From Sphingobacterium sp. (GTDB lineage: Bacteria > Bacteroidota > Bacteroidia > Sphingobacteriales > Sphingobacteriaceae), in the NCBI GenBank assembly GCA_022712315.1, contig JALAGS010000014.1, forward strand, positions 1 to 64,000: 64,000 nt of DNA, read 5' to 3'. The position numbers and the translations under genes are program-made. The notes under the pieces were generated by a model that worked only from the letters and a program-made list of their open reading frames with translations, was not told the DNA's origin and made no database searches. Of this stretch, positions 8,338 to 17,507 are shown in pieces; the first letter of the stretch is position 1, and each line of letters begins with the position of its first letter.

Positions 8338-11300
8338 ATGAACATACTGCCTATTTTATTGCGACATTTCCTACTGTTGATATTCATCATTTCGCTCTGT
8401 CATGCCCAGGATCTAAAGTTTGAGACACTGAGCCAGGATAATGTACTGGATAAACAAGCCGTATTGACCATCGCGCAAGATAGACAAGGTAAGCTTTGGT
8501 TTGGTGGTGGAGCCAATTTATTTGTATACGACTCTCAGAATATCACCAATATTTTAGTGCAGGATACTGTCTTTAAAAAGGTAGATTACATCAATAAAAT
8601 CGCCGTCAATGCAAAGAATCATCTCTTCATCGCTACGGCAACTCAATTATTTATTTTCGACATCGACAAACGCAAAGCTGTATTTAAACAGGGAAAACCC
8701 TTTCAGGAAAAAATGGTCGTTACCGACATACAGTTTTTTTCAGACCAGATATTCCTATGCACTGATAAAGGGCTCTACCAGGCTGTCCCCACCGCTGGCA
8801 CTTACAATCTCAAGAAAATCCTAGACCGCCCCGGGGCGCAATCCATCATTCAAACCAGCCCCAACAACTATATAATAGCAAGTTACAATGGCATAGAATC
8901 TTTTTCACTGCAAAATAGTCAGGTTTTCCATATCCAGAATCTGATGTTGCCCCCGCTCCCCTTAAAAGAGCGTATCTTCAGCGCCCTATATCTCCATAAA
9001 GATATGCTCTGGGTTGGGACAAAATTGCACGGAATATTCCAATATAACCTCACGGACAAAAGATGGAATAATTTAAACGAAACCAATAGTAATCTACTGA
9101 GCAATAATATCCGGAAAATTGTCCCGAATAAAAACGGTGAACTCCTGATCGGCACATTAAAGGGACTCTCCATCTTTAATGGATCGGCACAATTCTTAAA
9201 CTATAAACACAATACTTCCGTCAAAAACTCCTTGAGCCAAAATTCGATCTATGATATTTTTATTGATCGACAACAAATCACTTGGATAGGAACCTATTTT
9301 GGGGGGATAAACGCTATTTATCCCGATCTCATTCCCATACAGCATTATTCAACCCGTTCGCTTCCTAATCTTCGCCTGAACAGTGATATTACCGGTAGCT
9401 TCGCCGAATCAGAAAATGCGTATTGGATAGGAACAGAGGAAGAGGGAATCAACAGAATTGATAAGGCAACGGGAGCAACTTCCCCTTTATCCAAATTAAC
9501 CCGGTCAAACCTGATCAAGGACCTATATGTTAGAGACAACAAAGTCTACGCGGCACAATATGGCGGTGGTTATTCTATTATCGATGCACAATCTGGAAAT
9601 GCACAGCACTTTTATCTCGAAAAGGACCTCCTAAATCTCAAAAACAACATCTACAGCATTTACGTCGATCCGGCACATCGTATTTACCTTGGAACCAACA
9701 AAGGGCTGTATATCGTGGAGCCAGGAAAGCCGGCTCAATACAATGCCGCGTTGAAAACTGCTACAATTGACGATATACAAGCCGATAATAAGCAGCAGAT
9801 CTATTTCCTGAGAGGGGGGGCACTTTATCGTAAAAAAAATAATGAATCGAACATAAGGCCAGTAAAGCAGCTCGATACATTAGTATTGGGTGGATTTTAT
9901 GTCCATCCGAATGGTGACGTCTGGCTGACGTCAAAAGAAGACCTATATCATCTTGATCAGCACGATAAGTTAACAAAGGTATCGCGTTTTCCAAATAATT
10001 CGTTAGGCTGGCCCATCTTGGTGAACAACCAGGTATGGTGTACCAGTAAAAATGGGTTCATATGTTATGATCCTAAAACAAAACATAGCCACCTCCTGAA
10101 TCAATATGACGGTTTACCGGTCAAAAATCTGCTGGGAGCTAAAGTATTCGCGAGCAAAACAGGAACACTATTCGTCACTACGCTTAATGGTGTCGTCTCT
10201 GTAGATACCAGGAAAATAACCTTCAATCAGAACATCCCCAACGTAATTTTCCGAAATATCTTACTTGAAGAGGCACCATTAAACTACGGACGTATCCAGA
10301 AAACTGTGGATCCAAATAGCTATCAGCTCAAACTCCGACACGATGAGAACTTTGTCACGATTAATTTCTCAGGTTCCAATTTCATCAAACCACAAAAGAA
10401 CAGATACCGCTATAAGCTCGACGGTTTTGACAAGGACTGGGTTGAAACAAGTACCCCTTCAATACGATACACCAATATTCCCACAGGTATGCATACCTTG
10501 ACCATATTTGCCAGTAACAACGATGGAATATGGAGCAGCACTCCTCTACGCATTCTTATTGATATAAAACCTCCTTTTTGGAGAACCTGGTGGGCCTACC
10601 TATTCTATGCAGTATTGTTTACCCTAGGTGTACATCTCGTCATTAAATTTGTTGTCGAACGTGAGATGTTGATCAATTCAGAGCGGGAGCAGGAAAGGAA
10701 AATCAGATTTTTCACGCAGATATCGCACGAAATCCGTACACCGCTGACCTTGATAACGGCTCCATTGGATGAAATTATTTCCGAAACAGCCAATCTTACG
10801 TCTACCCAGAACAAAGTAAAACGGATAAAAAAGAATGCCAGCAAACTACTCGGTGTCATAAACGAATTACTCGACTTTAAAAAGTTCGACGACAAGCACT
10901 TTGTACTGAAAAAAACGGACATCTCATTCCGGGAATATGTAGAAGATACGTTCTACTTACTAAATGACCTTGCCAAAGCAAAGCACCTCAACTACTATAT
11001 CCGGCAGCTGGATGCCGTGGGACTACAATCCATAGATACGGTACAATTTGATAAAGTCATGTTTAACCTCCTGTCAAATGCCATCAAGTATACACCAGAA
11101 CATGGCACCGTTTATCTGGATCTTATTGAAAATGATCAGACAATAGCTATTCGCATCGTCGATAATGGTATCGGTATCGCTACCGACAACCAATTTAAAA
11201 TATTTGAAGAATACTATCGTGAAGAACAGGCTAATGATGTGATCGGAACAGGTATTGGTTTGGCACTTACTAAACAAATTGTGCAACAGCACGAAGGAGA

Positions 11301-12219
11301 TATCCGTTGCTCCACAATGAAGGATGAAAAAGGGGAATGGACTGTATTTACGGTTAGTCTCCCGAAACAAGCAAACCAAAAAACTGACGTTATACCGCTA
11401 GAAATATTAACAAAAGAAACAGAGGAAGCAAGCATAAAGAACTTAGGTACACTGGATATTTCCTTAAAGCAAACGATCCTAATTGCGGAAGACAACAGCG
11501 AATTATTAGCAGCCGTTGTCAGTCTATTTGAGGAGAGTTTCAACATCGTTACAGCTGTCAATGGTGAAGAAGCACTTGCTAAAGCATTGGAATATATCCC
11601 TGATCTGATTATTTCGGATCTGATGATGCCTTACATGGACGGTGCTCAACTATGCCAGGCCATTAAAACAAATATGACCACCAGCCATATACCGTTCATC
11701 TTGCTGACTGCCGTAACTGATAGCAATTCCCAAACTTTAGCTTTGGAGCATGGCGCAAACATCTACCTGACAAAACCTTTCGACAATAAACAACTGTTCC
11801 TCTCGGCACACAACCTCATGGCAGTTAGTCAGAAAAGAAGTAAAGAATTTCAGGTTAAAACAGCCTCATTTGATAATGAACTTGATGCCCAATTCATCTC
11901 ATCCCTGAATCAATTGATCGAAGAAAATCTTCAATCGGACGGCTTTGACGTTAATTTTATCTCCCGAACAATGGGGATGAGTGCGCCAGTCCTCTATCGT
12001 AAGCTGAAGGCCATCTCCAATTTATCGCTCAATAACTATGTCAAGACTTACCGGCTGAACAAAGCGAAAGAGTTGCTCACATCTGCCATGAACATTAGTG
12101 AAGTCGCCTATGCCGTGGGATTTTCCGACAGGAAATACTTTAGTAAGGAATTTAAAAAACAGTTTGGACACAATCCTTCAGAACAAACGGCGAATTCTAG
12201 TCAAACCACTGAAAATTAG
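8338..12219 (+). CDS. Hybrid two-component system sensor kinase/response regulator (HTCS)
   Basis: This one-polypeptide regulator controls polysaccharide-utilisation genes by sensing an oligosaccharide in the periplasm. A Sec signal (residues 1-23) leads into a long beta-propeller sensor made of two-component propeller repeats such as KLWFGGGANLFVYD and LLIGTLKGLSIFNG. A Y_Y_Y domain follows (about 680-745) and one membrane segment (about 750-775). The kinase phospho-acceptor is His797 in ISHEIRTPL; the ATPase domain has NLLSNAIKY and VDNGIGI. A receiver domain has Asp1094 in ISDLMMPYMDG and a conserved TKPF lysine. The C-terminal AraC-type helix-turn-helix includes SEVAYAVGFSDRKYFSKEFKK. It is divergent from susC, its likely target, and ends just before a terminator shared with the converging GH88 gene. 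Confidence 0.95.
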   Translation: MNILPILLRHFLLLIFIISLCHAQDLKFETLSQDNVLDKQAVLTIAQDRQGKLWFGGGANLFVYDSQNITNILVQDTVFKKVDYINKIAVNAKNHLFIATATQLFIFDIDKRKAVFKQGKPFQEKMVVTDIQFFSDQIFLCTDKGLYQAVPTAGTYNLKKILDRPGAQSIIQTSPNNYIIASYNGIESFSLQNSQVFHIQNLMLPPLPLKERIFSALYLHKDMLWVGTKLHGIFQYNLTDKRWNNLNETNSNLLSNNIRKIVPNKNGELLIGTLKGLSIFNGSAQFLNYKHNTSVKNSLSQNSIYDIFIDRQQITWIGTYFGGINAIYPDLIPIQHYSTRSLPNLRLNSDITGSFAESENAYWIGTEEEGINRIDKATGATSPLSKLTRSNLIKDLYVRDNKVYAAQYGGGYSIIDAQSGNAQHFYLEKDLLNLKNNIYSIYVDPAHRIYLGTNKGLYIVEPGKPAQYNAALKTATIDDIQADNKQQIYFLRGGALYRKKNNESNIRPVKQLDTLVLGGFYVHPNGDVWLTSKEDLYHLDQHDKLTKVSRFPNNSLGWPILVNNQVWCTSKNGFICYDPKTKHSHLLNQYDGLPVKNLLGAKVFASKTGTLFVTTLNGVVSVDTRKITFNQNIPNVIFRNILLEEAPLNYGRIQKTVDPNSYQLKLRHDENFVTINFSGSNFIKPQKNRYRYKLDGFDKDWVETSTPSIRYTNIPTGMHTLTIFASNNDGIWSSTPLRILIDIKPPFWRTWWAYLFYAVLFTLGVHLVIKFVVEREMLINSEREQERKIRFFTQISHEIRTPLTLITAPLDEIISETANLTSTQNKVKRIKKNASKLLGVINELLDFKKFDDKHFVLKKTDISFREYVEDTFYLLNDLAKAKHLNYYIRQLDAVGLQSIDTVQFDKVMFNLLSNAIKYTPEHGTVYLDLIENDQTIAIRIVDNGIGIATDNQFKIFEEYYREEQANDVIGTGIGLALTKQIVQQHEGDIRCSTMKDEKGEWTVFTVSLPKQANQKTDVIPLEILTKETEEASIKNLGTLDISLKQTILIAEDNSELLAAVVSLFEESFNIVTAVNGEEALAKALEYIPDLIISDLMMPYMDGAQLCQAIKTNMTTSHIPFILLTAVTDSNSQTLALEHGANIYLTKPFDNKQLFLSAHNLMAVSQKRSKEFQVKTASFDNELDAQFISSLNQLIEENLQSDGFDVNFISRTMGMSAPVLYRKLKAISNLSLNNYVKTYRLNKAKELLTSAMNISEVAYAVGFSDRKYFSKEFKKQFGHNPSEQTANSSQTTEN

Positions 12220-12253
12220 CTGTATTTTTCAAGGTAGTCTATATCCTCTCCCA

Positions 12254-12287
12254 CAAAAAAAGAGATGCGTAGAGCATCTCTTTTTTA
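12254..12287. terminator. Bidirectional intrinsic terminator between HTCS and GH88
   Basis: The inverted repeat AGAGATGC / GCATCTCT with a 5-nt loop has an A-run on the left and a T-run on the right, so it can end both the plus-strand regulator gene and the converging minus-strand GH88 gene. Confidence 0.8.
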
Positions 12288-12349
12288 CCTATTCCTGTGT
12301 CATTAAAACGAGTTCATTTCCCAAGAATTTGCCTTATTTTTTGATCGCT

Positions 12350-13597
12350 TTATTTAGCAATCTCTTTGATCATGGGTTCGCCCACCAATAAGCGCTGATA
12401 CCGGACCAAAGCTTCAACATAGTAGTAATCTGCATAAGTCAAGGGCACATCGACTTCGGAATTCAACGGCAATGCGCCAACACTATGTTGTAAGATATAG
12501 CCTCCATTTTGACCATAAGGAGCAAGGTAAGGTGCCTTCGACAGATTTTTAAGAATAGTTTCTGCTTTATCAAAGTACTTCACAGACTCACTTCCCTTTG
12601 TATATTGAGAGAGCTCCAATAAAGCCGAGGCATATAATGCCGCTGCAGATACATCCCGCAGATCCTTATTCGGGTACATTTTATCTGACTTCGCAATTTT
12701 ATCTTTATCAAAATCCCAGTAAGGAACCAGATCAGCAGGCAGATTTGGGTTGCTTAGGATATACTTTGCGATTTGTTGAGCCTGCTTCAAGAATTCCTTC
12801 TTCTTGGTTTCCCGATACATCATCGTATAGCCATATAGTGCCCATCCCTGTCCTCTTGACCATGCCGACTCATCAAATGCGCCCTGATGTGTCTTTTTTC
12901 CAATGGCCTTACCTGTATTCTTATCATAATCGATCACGTGGTAGGAACTATAATCTTTTCTGAAGTGGTTTTTTAGGGTTGTTTCAGCATGAGATACCGC
13001 TATATCATAGAATTTTTTATCACCAGTCATTTTAGACACCTGTGTCAAAAACTCCAGGTTCATCATATTATCGATTATAACCGGATACTGCCACGATCCG
13101 TGATCCCAGGAACGGATCGTTTTGGTCACGGGACTATAGCGAGAGGCTAGGGAATTGGCACCTGTATTGAGTACTGGCTCATACTTTTGCGTATCGCCTG
13201 TGAGACGAAGTGCGTTGCCAAAACTACAGAATAACATAAACCCCAAATCATGCGTACCCTTGTTGTTCTTTTCTTTCTCCAAATAGGTCAATTTCTCGGT
13301 TGCTTTCTTTAATAATCCTTCATCTTTGGTGCCTTCATATAAATACAACAATGTCCCCGGATAGAATCCCGAACACCACCAGCTCGACGAAGAAAATACT
13401 TCTTTGCCATTTTCGAAAGTTTTTGGAAACTTTTCGGTCGGAGTTTCATCCGCCAGTACTTTTATTTGCTTCGCGGCTGCATCTAGCTGTTGCTGAATAA
13501 ACTCTTTGGATAGACTCGGTTTTGCTGTTTGGGCCTGAACGACAGTCGAAGTACCCAAAACGGCCAATAATAACACAGAAAGTTGTTTTAATTTCAT
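12350..13597 (-). CDS. GH88 unsaturated uronyl hydrolase, secreted paralogue
   Basis: This is a second GH88 enzyme, 415 residues, clearly paralogous over its whole length to the product of 251-1525. The family acids are Asp117 (THDLGF) and Asp176 (IIDNMMNLEFL). Its N-terminus is an ordinary cleavable Sec signal (TSTVVQAQ), not a lipobox, so it should be a free periplasmic enzyme while its paralogue is lipid-anchored. It lies 116 bp downstream of the GH95-like gene on the same strand. Two GH88 enzymes in one locus may split the work between 1,4- and 1,3-linked, or glucuronyl and galacturonyl, products; nothing in the sequence decides this. Confidence 0.92.
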   Translation of the reverse strand: MKLKQLSVLLLAVLGTSTVVQAQTAKPSLSKEFIQQQLDAAAKQIKVLADETPTEKFPKTFENGKEVFSSSSWWCSGFYPGTLLYLYEGTKDEGLLKKATEKLTYLEKEKNNKGTHDLGFMLFCSFGNALRLTGDTQKYEPVLNTGANSLASRYSPVTKTIRSWDHGSWQYPVIIDNMMNLEFLTQVSKMTGDKKFYDIAVSHAETTLKNHFRKDYSSYHVIDYDKNTGKAIGKKTHQGAFDESAWSRGQGWALYGYTMMYRETKKKEFLKQAQQIAKYILSNPNLPADLVPYWDFDKDKIAKSDKMYPNKDLRDVSAAALYASALLELSQYTKGSESVKYFDKAETILKNLSKAPYLAPYGQNGGYILQHSVGALPLNSEVDVPLTYADYYYVEALVRYQRLLVGEPMIKEIAK

Positions 13598-13713
13598 TGT
13601 TTTTTATTCTTTTATTTTTATTTGTTCAGCGCATTAGCGCTTCAATCTTATACCTAAATATTCAGCTCTTTTTCTTCATTTTAATTGTCCGTCCCGCTTT
13701 CTTTCATCTCGCG

Positions 13714-15720
13714 TTATCGATGCGCATTGATCAAAGCAACTGCGCCTTTATCGAGATTCAGATCAATCATTCCGTCCTGCGTTATATCAAATGTACCTTT
13801 TCCCTGTATCTTTATCTCTGGTGCTCTGATACCAGCTTTTAAACGTATGCGACCGCCATATTGACTTTTGATCTGGATGCCAATCGTTTTTCCATTTTTC
13901 CGCTGTGCCGATACAAGATTCCCTCCATCTGCCAAAAAATTGGCAAAGGATACATCCTCCCATTTATGCGGAATAGCTGGAAACACGCGTAATACGCCAT
14001 TCCAATATTGCATACACAATTCCTGAATACTTACCATCGCTGCGAGCGGGGTTTCTATCACTGGACCGCTTTCAGCATATAGTGTATTGGCTTTAATATA
14101 TTTCTGTAACAAAACATCCAGCGAAGCCAAAGCCGAATCTCCTCTCCCCATCATGGCATACATAGAGGCAGCTCCCGTAAATGAATACCCCTGCAACCAT
14201 TGCTTTTTGCTCTGCCAATGCGCAATAGAACGTTCTATAAGCGCCTGATTTCCTTCTTGATCCCAGTTTATATCGTAAAAAGGATAAATCATCATTAAAT
14301 GTGAATAATGACGATGAGATTCTCCATAAGGCAGGTCTTTAGCGATCATAAAACCATCCGTATCCTGCGGATAATCGGTCAAGTTGGCCAATACGTCTTT
14401 CCAGACAGCATGAAGTTTATCCTTAGCTCCTCTTTCCTGATCCAGCTCAATAAGTGTCTTGAGCCCCCATCTGAAAATGGAAAGGTCATAATTTGTATCA
14501 TAAGCATAGCCCTTGGGATATTCAGGTGAATAGGTTTTCACGCCAATATGGTATTTCCCTGCTTGATCCTTTTCCAATAGATGCAAATGATAATTTATCG
14601 CTTCCTTTAGCAGCGGGAACAAACGATCATATACATCTTGCGACATCGTCGCTCGATAATACTGATAATAACTATGCAAGAGCCAGACTAGATTTCCCAA
14701 TTCTTTTTCACCATCGGAGGCCCCTTCAGGTGATACATCTTTTGCTAGAAGAACAGGACTCCACAGCGTTGGCCCTGAGGAGCGGCCAACGGCCAAACTA
14801 TTGTAACGATAAGGCTCCGGAACATTTTGTCTTAGCTGATCTTTATTCCGGTCAATCATCTGGATTAAAGAATTTGCAATACCGAGCTGATTCGCTTTGA
14901 AAACCGGAGAATAAGCAAGCTGCATATTAAGGTTAAGCCAATACGCTGGCCAGGGAGTTGGGCTGGTCCAAGGTCCCTGTAAATCCATGGCGGGTTTATC
15001 TGACCTCGTTGCACTGGCAAGCTTATACAACTGCATATCATAAAACTGCTGGTAAACCGTATCTGGCAATTCCAGGGTCGATGCCTTAAAATAGTTGGTC
15101 CACCACTTACGATGGGATGCCAATCCTTTCGTTAACTTTTGCTTACTAAAGTTCTGAACATAATTGATCGCCGTATTGACATAAGCGGTTCCACGCTGGC
15201 TATAATCTACAGTAATTAAATAGGTATCCACTTCTTTGCCGGGTTTGCCATAATAAGCCGTCACATATCCTCCTCCGGCTAAAAGAGGTTGGTCAAAATA
15301 TTTTATTTCGCCCTGTTCACCAAAATGCCCTTTTGGGTTTGCTGGATAATTTTTCGGCTTTTGTGTATAACTAAATCCCATCCTTGGGCTGATGGCCTCG
15401 TCGGGTTTCCATGTCAGATGGTAATTACCGTTAAAATCTTTTTTAAAGACCTCCAGCAGAATAACGTTGTCATTCGATAAGGTAGTCGTCCGGATTCTCA
15501 TTATCCCTTTGCCAGTGCTGACGTTCGCCTCGGCAAAAGCCTCTTTGAGATAGATGTCTCCTTCTGCCTGAACAATCGGGCTTTCAAATTCTATTTCAAA
15601 ATGACCTAACGACATACGCGCTTGATCAAACAATTTATCTTCCGAATTCGCTCGATGATCATAAACATCAGTTCTTCCAATATCAACGCGCATTGAATTC
15701 TTACCAGCTAAATAAGTCAT
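13714..15720 (-). CDS. GH95-like glycoside hydrolase, N-terminally disrupted
   Basis: The reading frame encodes most of a GH95-type (alpha/alpha)6-barrel enzyme, a family that includes alpha-L-fucosidases and alpha-L-galactosidases. Supporting stretches are GESHRHYSHLMMIYPF (the HRHxSHL motif), TYSPEYPKGYAYDTNYD and a C-terminal beta domain. The open frame goes back past the ATG at 15720 and reads AIGNGLLGT directly before it, the conserved GNG strand of the family's N-terminal beta-sandwich, and is then cut by TGA at 15748-15750. A signal peptide in another frame lies just upstream (15764-15841). The normal N-terminal residues between signal and GNG are therefore missing or shifted. As it stands the 668-residue product has no export signal, so the gene is probably inactive unless this is an assembly error. 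Confidence 0.75.
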   Translation of the reverse strand: MTYLAGKNSMRVDIGRTDVYDHRANSEDKLFDQARMSLGHFEIEFESPIVQAEGDIYLKEAFAEANVSTGKGIMRIRTTTLSNDNVILLEVFKKDFNGNYHLTWKPDEAISPRMGFSYTQKPKNYPANPKGHFGEQGEIKYFDQPLLAGGGYVTAYYGKPGKEVDTYLITVDYSQRGTAYVNTAINYVQNFSKQKLTKGLASHRKWWTNYFKASTLELPDTVYQQFYDMQLYKLASATRSDKPAMDLQGPWTSPTPWPAYWLNLNMQLAYSPVFKANQLGIANSLIQMIDRNKDQLRQNVPEPYRYNSLAVGRSSGPTLWSPVLLAKDVSPEGASDGEKELGNLVWLLHSYYQYYRATMSQDVYDRLFPLLKEAINYHLHLLEKDQAGKYHIGVKTYSPEYPKGYAYDTNYDLSIFRWGLKTLIELDQERGAKDKLHAVWKDVLANLTDYPQDTDGFMIAKDLPYGESHRHYSHLMMIYPFYDINWDQEGNQALIERSIAHWQSKKQWLQGYSFTGAASMYAMMGRGDSALASLDVLLQKYIKANTLYAESGPVIETPLAAMVSIQELCMQYWNGVLRVFPAIPHKWEDVSFANFLADGGNLVSAQRKNGKTIGIQIKSQYGGRIRLKAGIRAPEIKIQGKGTFDITQDGMIDLNLDKGAVALINAHR

Positions 15721-15763
15721 AGTCCCCAGCAGACCATTCCCAATAGCTCATTTTCTTAAATTG

Positions 15764-15841
15764 TTACCTGAATTGTGCTGATCCCCAAAATGGTTGGAAT
15801 GTCGCGCAAATGAAAAAAAACAGTATTCTTAGATTCATCAT
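15764..15841 (-). pseudogene. Detached signal-peptide fragment of the GH95-like gene
   Basis: On the minus strand, ATG at 15839-15841 opens a 25-residue frame: MMNLRILFFFICATF followed by QPFWGSAQFR and TAA at 15764-15766. It has the charge, hydrophobic core and SAQ cleavage site of a Sec signal. It is out of frame with the GH95-like body that begins 14 bp further on. The simplest reading is a small deletion or frameshift that split one gene. Confidence 0.6.
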
Positions 15842-16226
15842 TAGGATTTAATGCTATCAGAGCGACCATAAAGATGCTGGATTATTCGGCTGAAATCAAG
15901 CACCTTTTACGAAAACGATTGAGAAGAATCAAACCACAGTCCATCCCTTATCTATCCAATAGCCTAGACATCAAACCAAAAATGTAACAATTTAGCTGAT
16001 AAAATAGAGATCCTTAGGCTACAAACTAGTCACTATATATGAAAGAAATGAATTCCATAGGCTTCTTTTGTTATTTTTTAACAAAACACAAATAAACAAT
16101 ACGTAAAATTTTAGTTATCAGTTTACATTTATCAGTTTTTTATCTATTTTTAAGATTAAATATCCAATGCCGTTATTTTTAACAGCCTAATAGTGGATCA
16201 ATTATAAAACAACTAATCCAACCAAA
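15842..16226. other. Gene-free divergent spacer
   Basis: This 385-bp A+T-rich gap lies between the GH95-like gene and the oxidoreductase, which diverge. I see no coding sequence. A direct repeat TTATCAGTTT occurs at 16115-16124 and 16129-16138, 14 bp apart, about 90 bp before the oxidoreductase start, and could be a regulator site. No good TTTG/TAnnTTTG promoter pair was found. Confidence 0.4.
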
Positions 16227-17495
16227 ATGAAAGAACAGAATTCATCAAGGCGTGATTTCATAAAAAAATCCGTGGTCGGTGCTGCGGCATTTTCTATTGT
16301 ACCACGCTTTGTACTCGGAGGACAGGGCTATCTTGCTCCGAGCGACCACCTAACCAAAGGTGTAATTGGTGTCGGCAATATGGGCCGTGGACACTTTGGC
16401 TACGCCGGAACTAAAACAGTAGCCATTTGTGATGTGGACAAAACCCATCTAGCGGCAGCTCAAGCGGACTTAGGCGGTGGTGTGAAGGAATACCATGACT
16501 TTAGAGAGTTGATTAAATCTCCGGAAGTAGATATTGTGCATATTGCTACTCCTCCACATTGGCATGGACTGATGTCCATCGAAGCGGCAAAAGCAGGAAA
16601 AGATATCTGGTGTGAAAAACCGATGACACGTACTATAGGTGAAGGTAAAAAAGTGAAAGAAGCCATTGCACAACACGGCAATATCTTTCGTCTAAATACC
16701 TGGTTTCGTTTCAAGGATGATTTTTATGGAATGAATGTTCCCGTAAGCAAAATCAAAAAATTAGTTGATACAGGCATGTTGGGTTGGCCATTGAAAGTCA
16801 CAATAAGCAAGCACACAGGCTTTGACTGGAAATTCTATTGGGTAGGAAAGGAAAATTTACCGGAGGAGAATGTGCCCGCTGAACTTGACTACGATTTTTG
16901 GTTAGGCCCGGCGCCATACAAACCTTACAATAAGCACCGTGTACATACGACCTTTAGAGGATATTGGGATTATGACGGTGGTGGCCTAGGAGATATGGGA
17001 CAACATTATATGGATCCTGTTCAATACTTCTTAGGCAAAGACAACGAGAGTCCTATTACTGTCGATGTTGATGCTCCGCAACAACATCCGGATGCGGTGG
17101 GCACATGGCGACGAATTACATTTACTTATGCCGATGGTTGTCAGATCATTCTTGATGGTGAAGCGAAAGATGAAAAGGCAGCTTATATTGAAGGTCCAAA
17201 AGGTAAACTATACAGAGGCTTCCAATCCGATATACCAGATTTGGAAAGAAAACTTGCACAATACCCTGAACCTGCGCCGCAGATTACCGACTTTCTTGAA
17301 TCAGTACGCACAAGAGAGAAGTTTGCACTGAATGAAATCAATGGACACCGTTCGTGTACCTTGGTCAACATGGGATTAGCAGCGTTGCGACTGAACCGAT
17401 CACTAAAATATGACTCCCAAAATGAGCTATTTATTAATGATGACGCCGCAAATAGATTGATTCACCAACCAATGAGAGGCCCTTGGTCTATTTAA
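16227..17495 (+). CDS. Gfo/Idh/MocA family oxidoreductase with Tat signal
   Basis: This is an NAD(P)-dependent sugar oxidoreductase of the Gfo/Idh/MocA family, 422 residues. The twin-arginine signal SSRRDFIKKSVVGAAAF shows export of a folded, cofactor-loaded protein to the periplasm, as in glucose-fructose oxidoreductase. The Rossmann fold follows with GVGNMGRGHFGYAG (about residues 47-60), the HIATPPHWHG strand and the EKPMTRT motif. The substrate domain has GGGLGDMGQHYMDPVQYFLG. It starts the plus-strand pair with the DUF1080 protein 12 bp downstream. Known family members oxidise or reduce the C3 position of sugars or open glycosides through 3-keto intermediates, which fits the neighbour. 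The substrate is unknown. Confidence 0.9.
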   Translation: MKEQNSSRRDFIKKSVVGAAAFSIVPRFVLGGQGYLAPSDHLTKGVIGVGNMGRGHFGYAGTKTVAICDVDKTHLAAAQADLGGGVKEYHDFRELIKSPEVDIVHIATPPHWHGLMSIEAAKAGKDIWCEKPMTRTIGEGKKVKEAIAQHGNIFRLNTWFRFKDDFYGMNVPVSKIKKLVDTGMLGWPLKVTISKHTGFDWKFYWVGKENLPEENVPAELDYDFWLGPAPYKPYNKHRVHTTFRGYWDYDGGGLGDMGQHYMDPVQYFLGKDNESPITVDVDAPQQHPDAVGTWRRITFTYADGCQIILDGEAKDEKAAYIEGPKGKLYRGFQSDIPDLERKLAQYPEPAPQITDFLESVRTREKFALNEINGHRSCTLVNMGLAALRLNRSLKYDSQNELFINDDAANRLIHQPMRGPWSI

Positions 17496-17507
17496 AAAGA
17501 TATCCTA

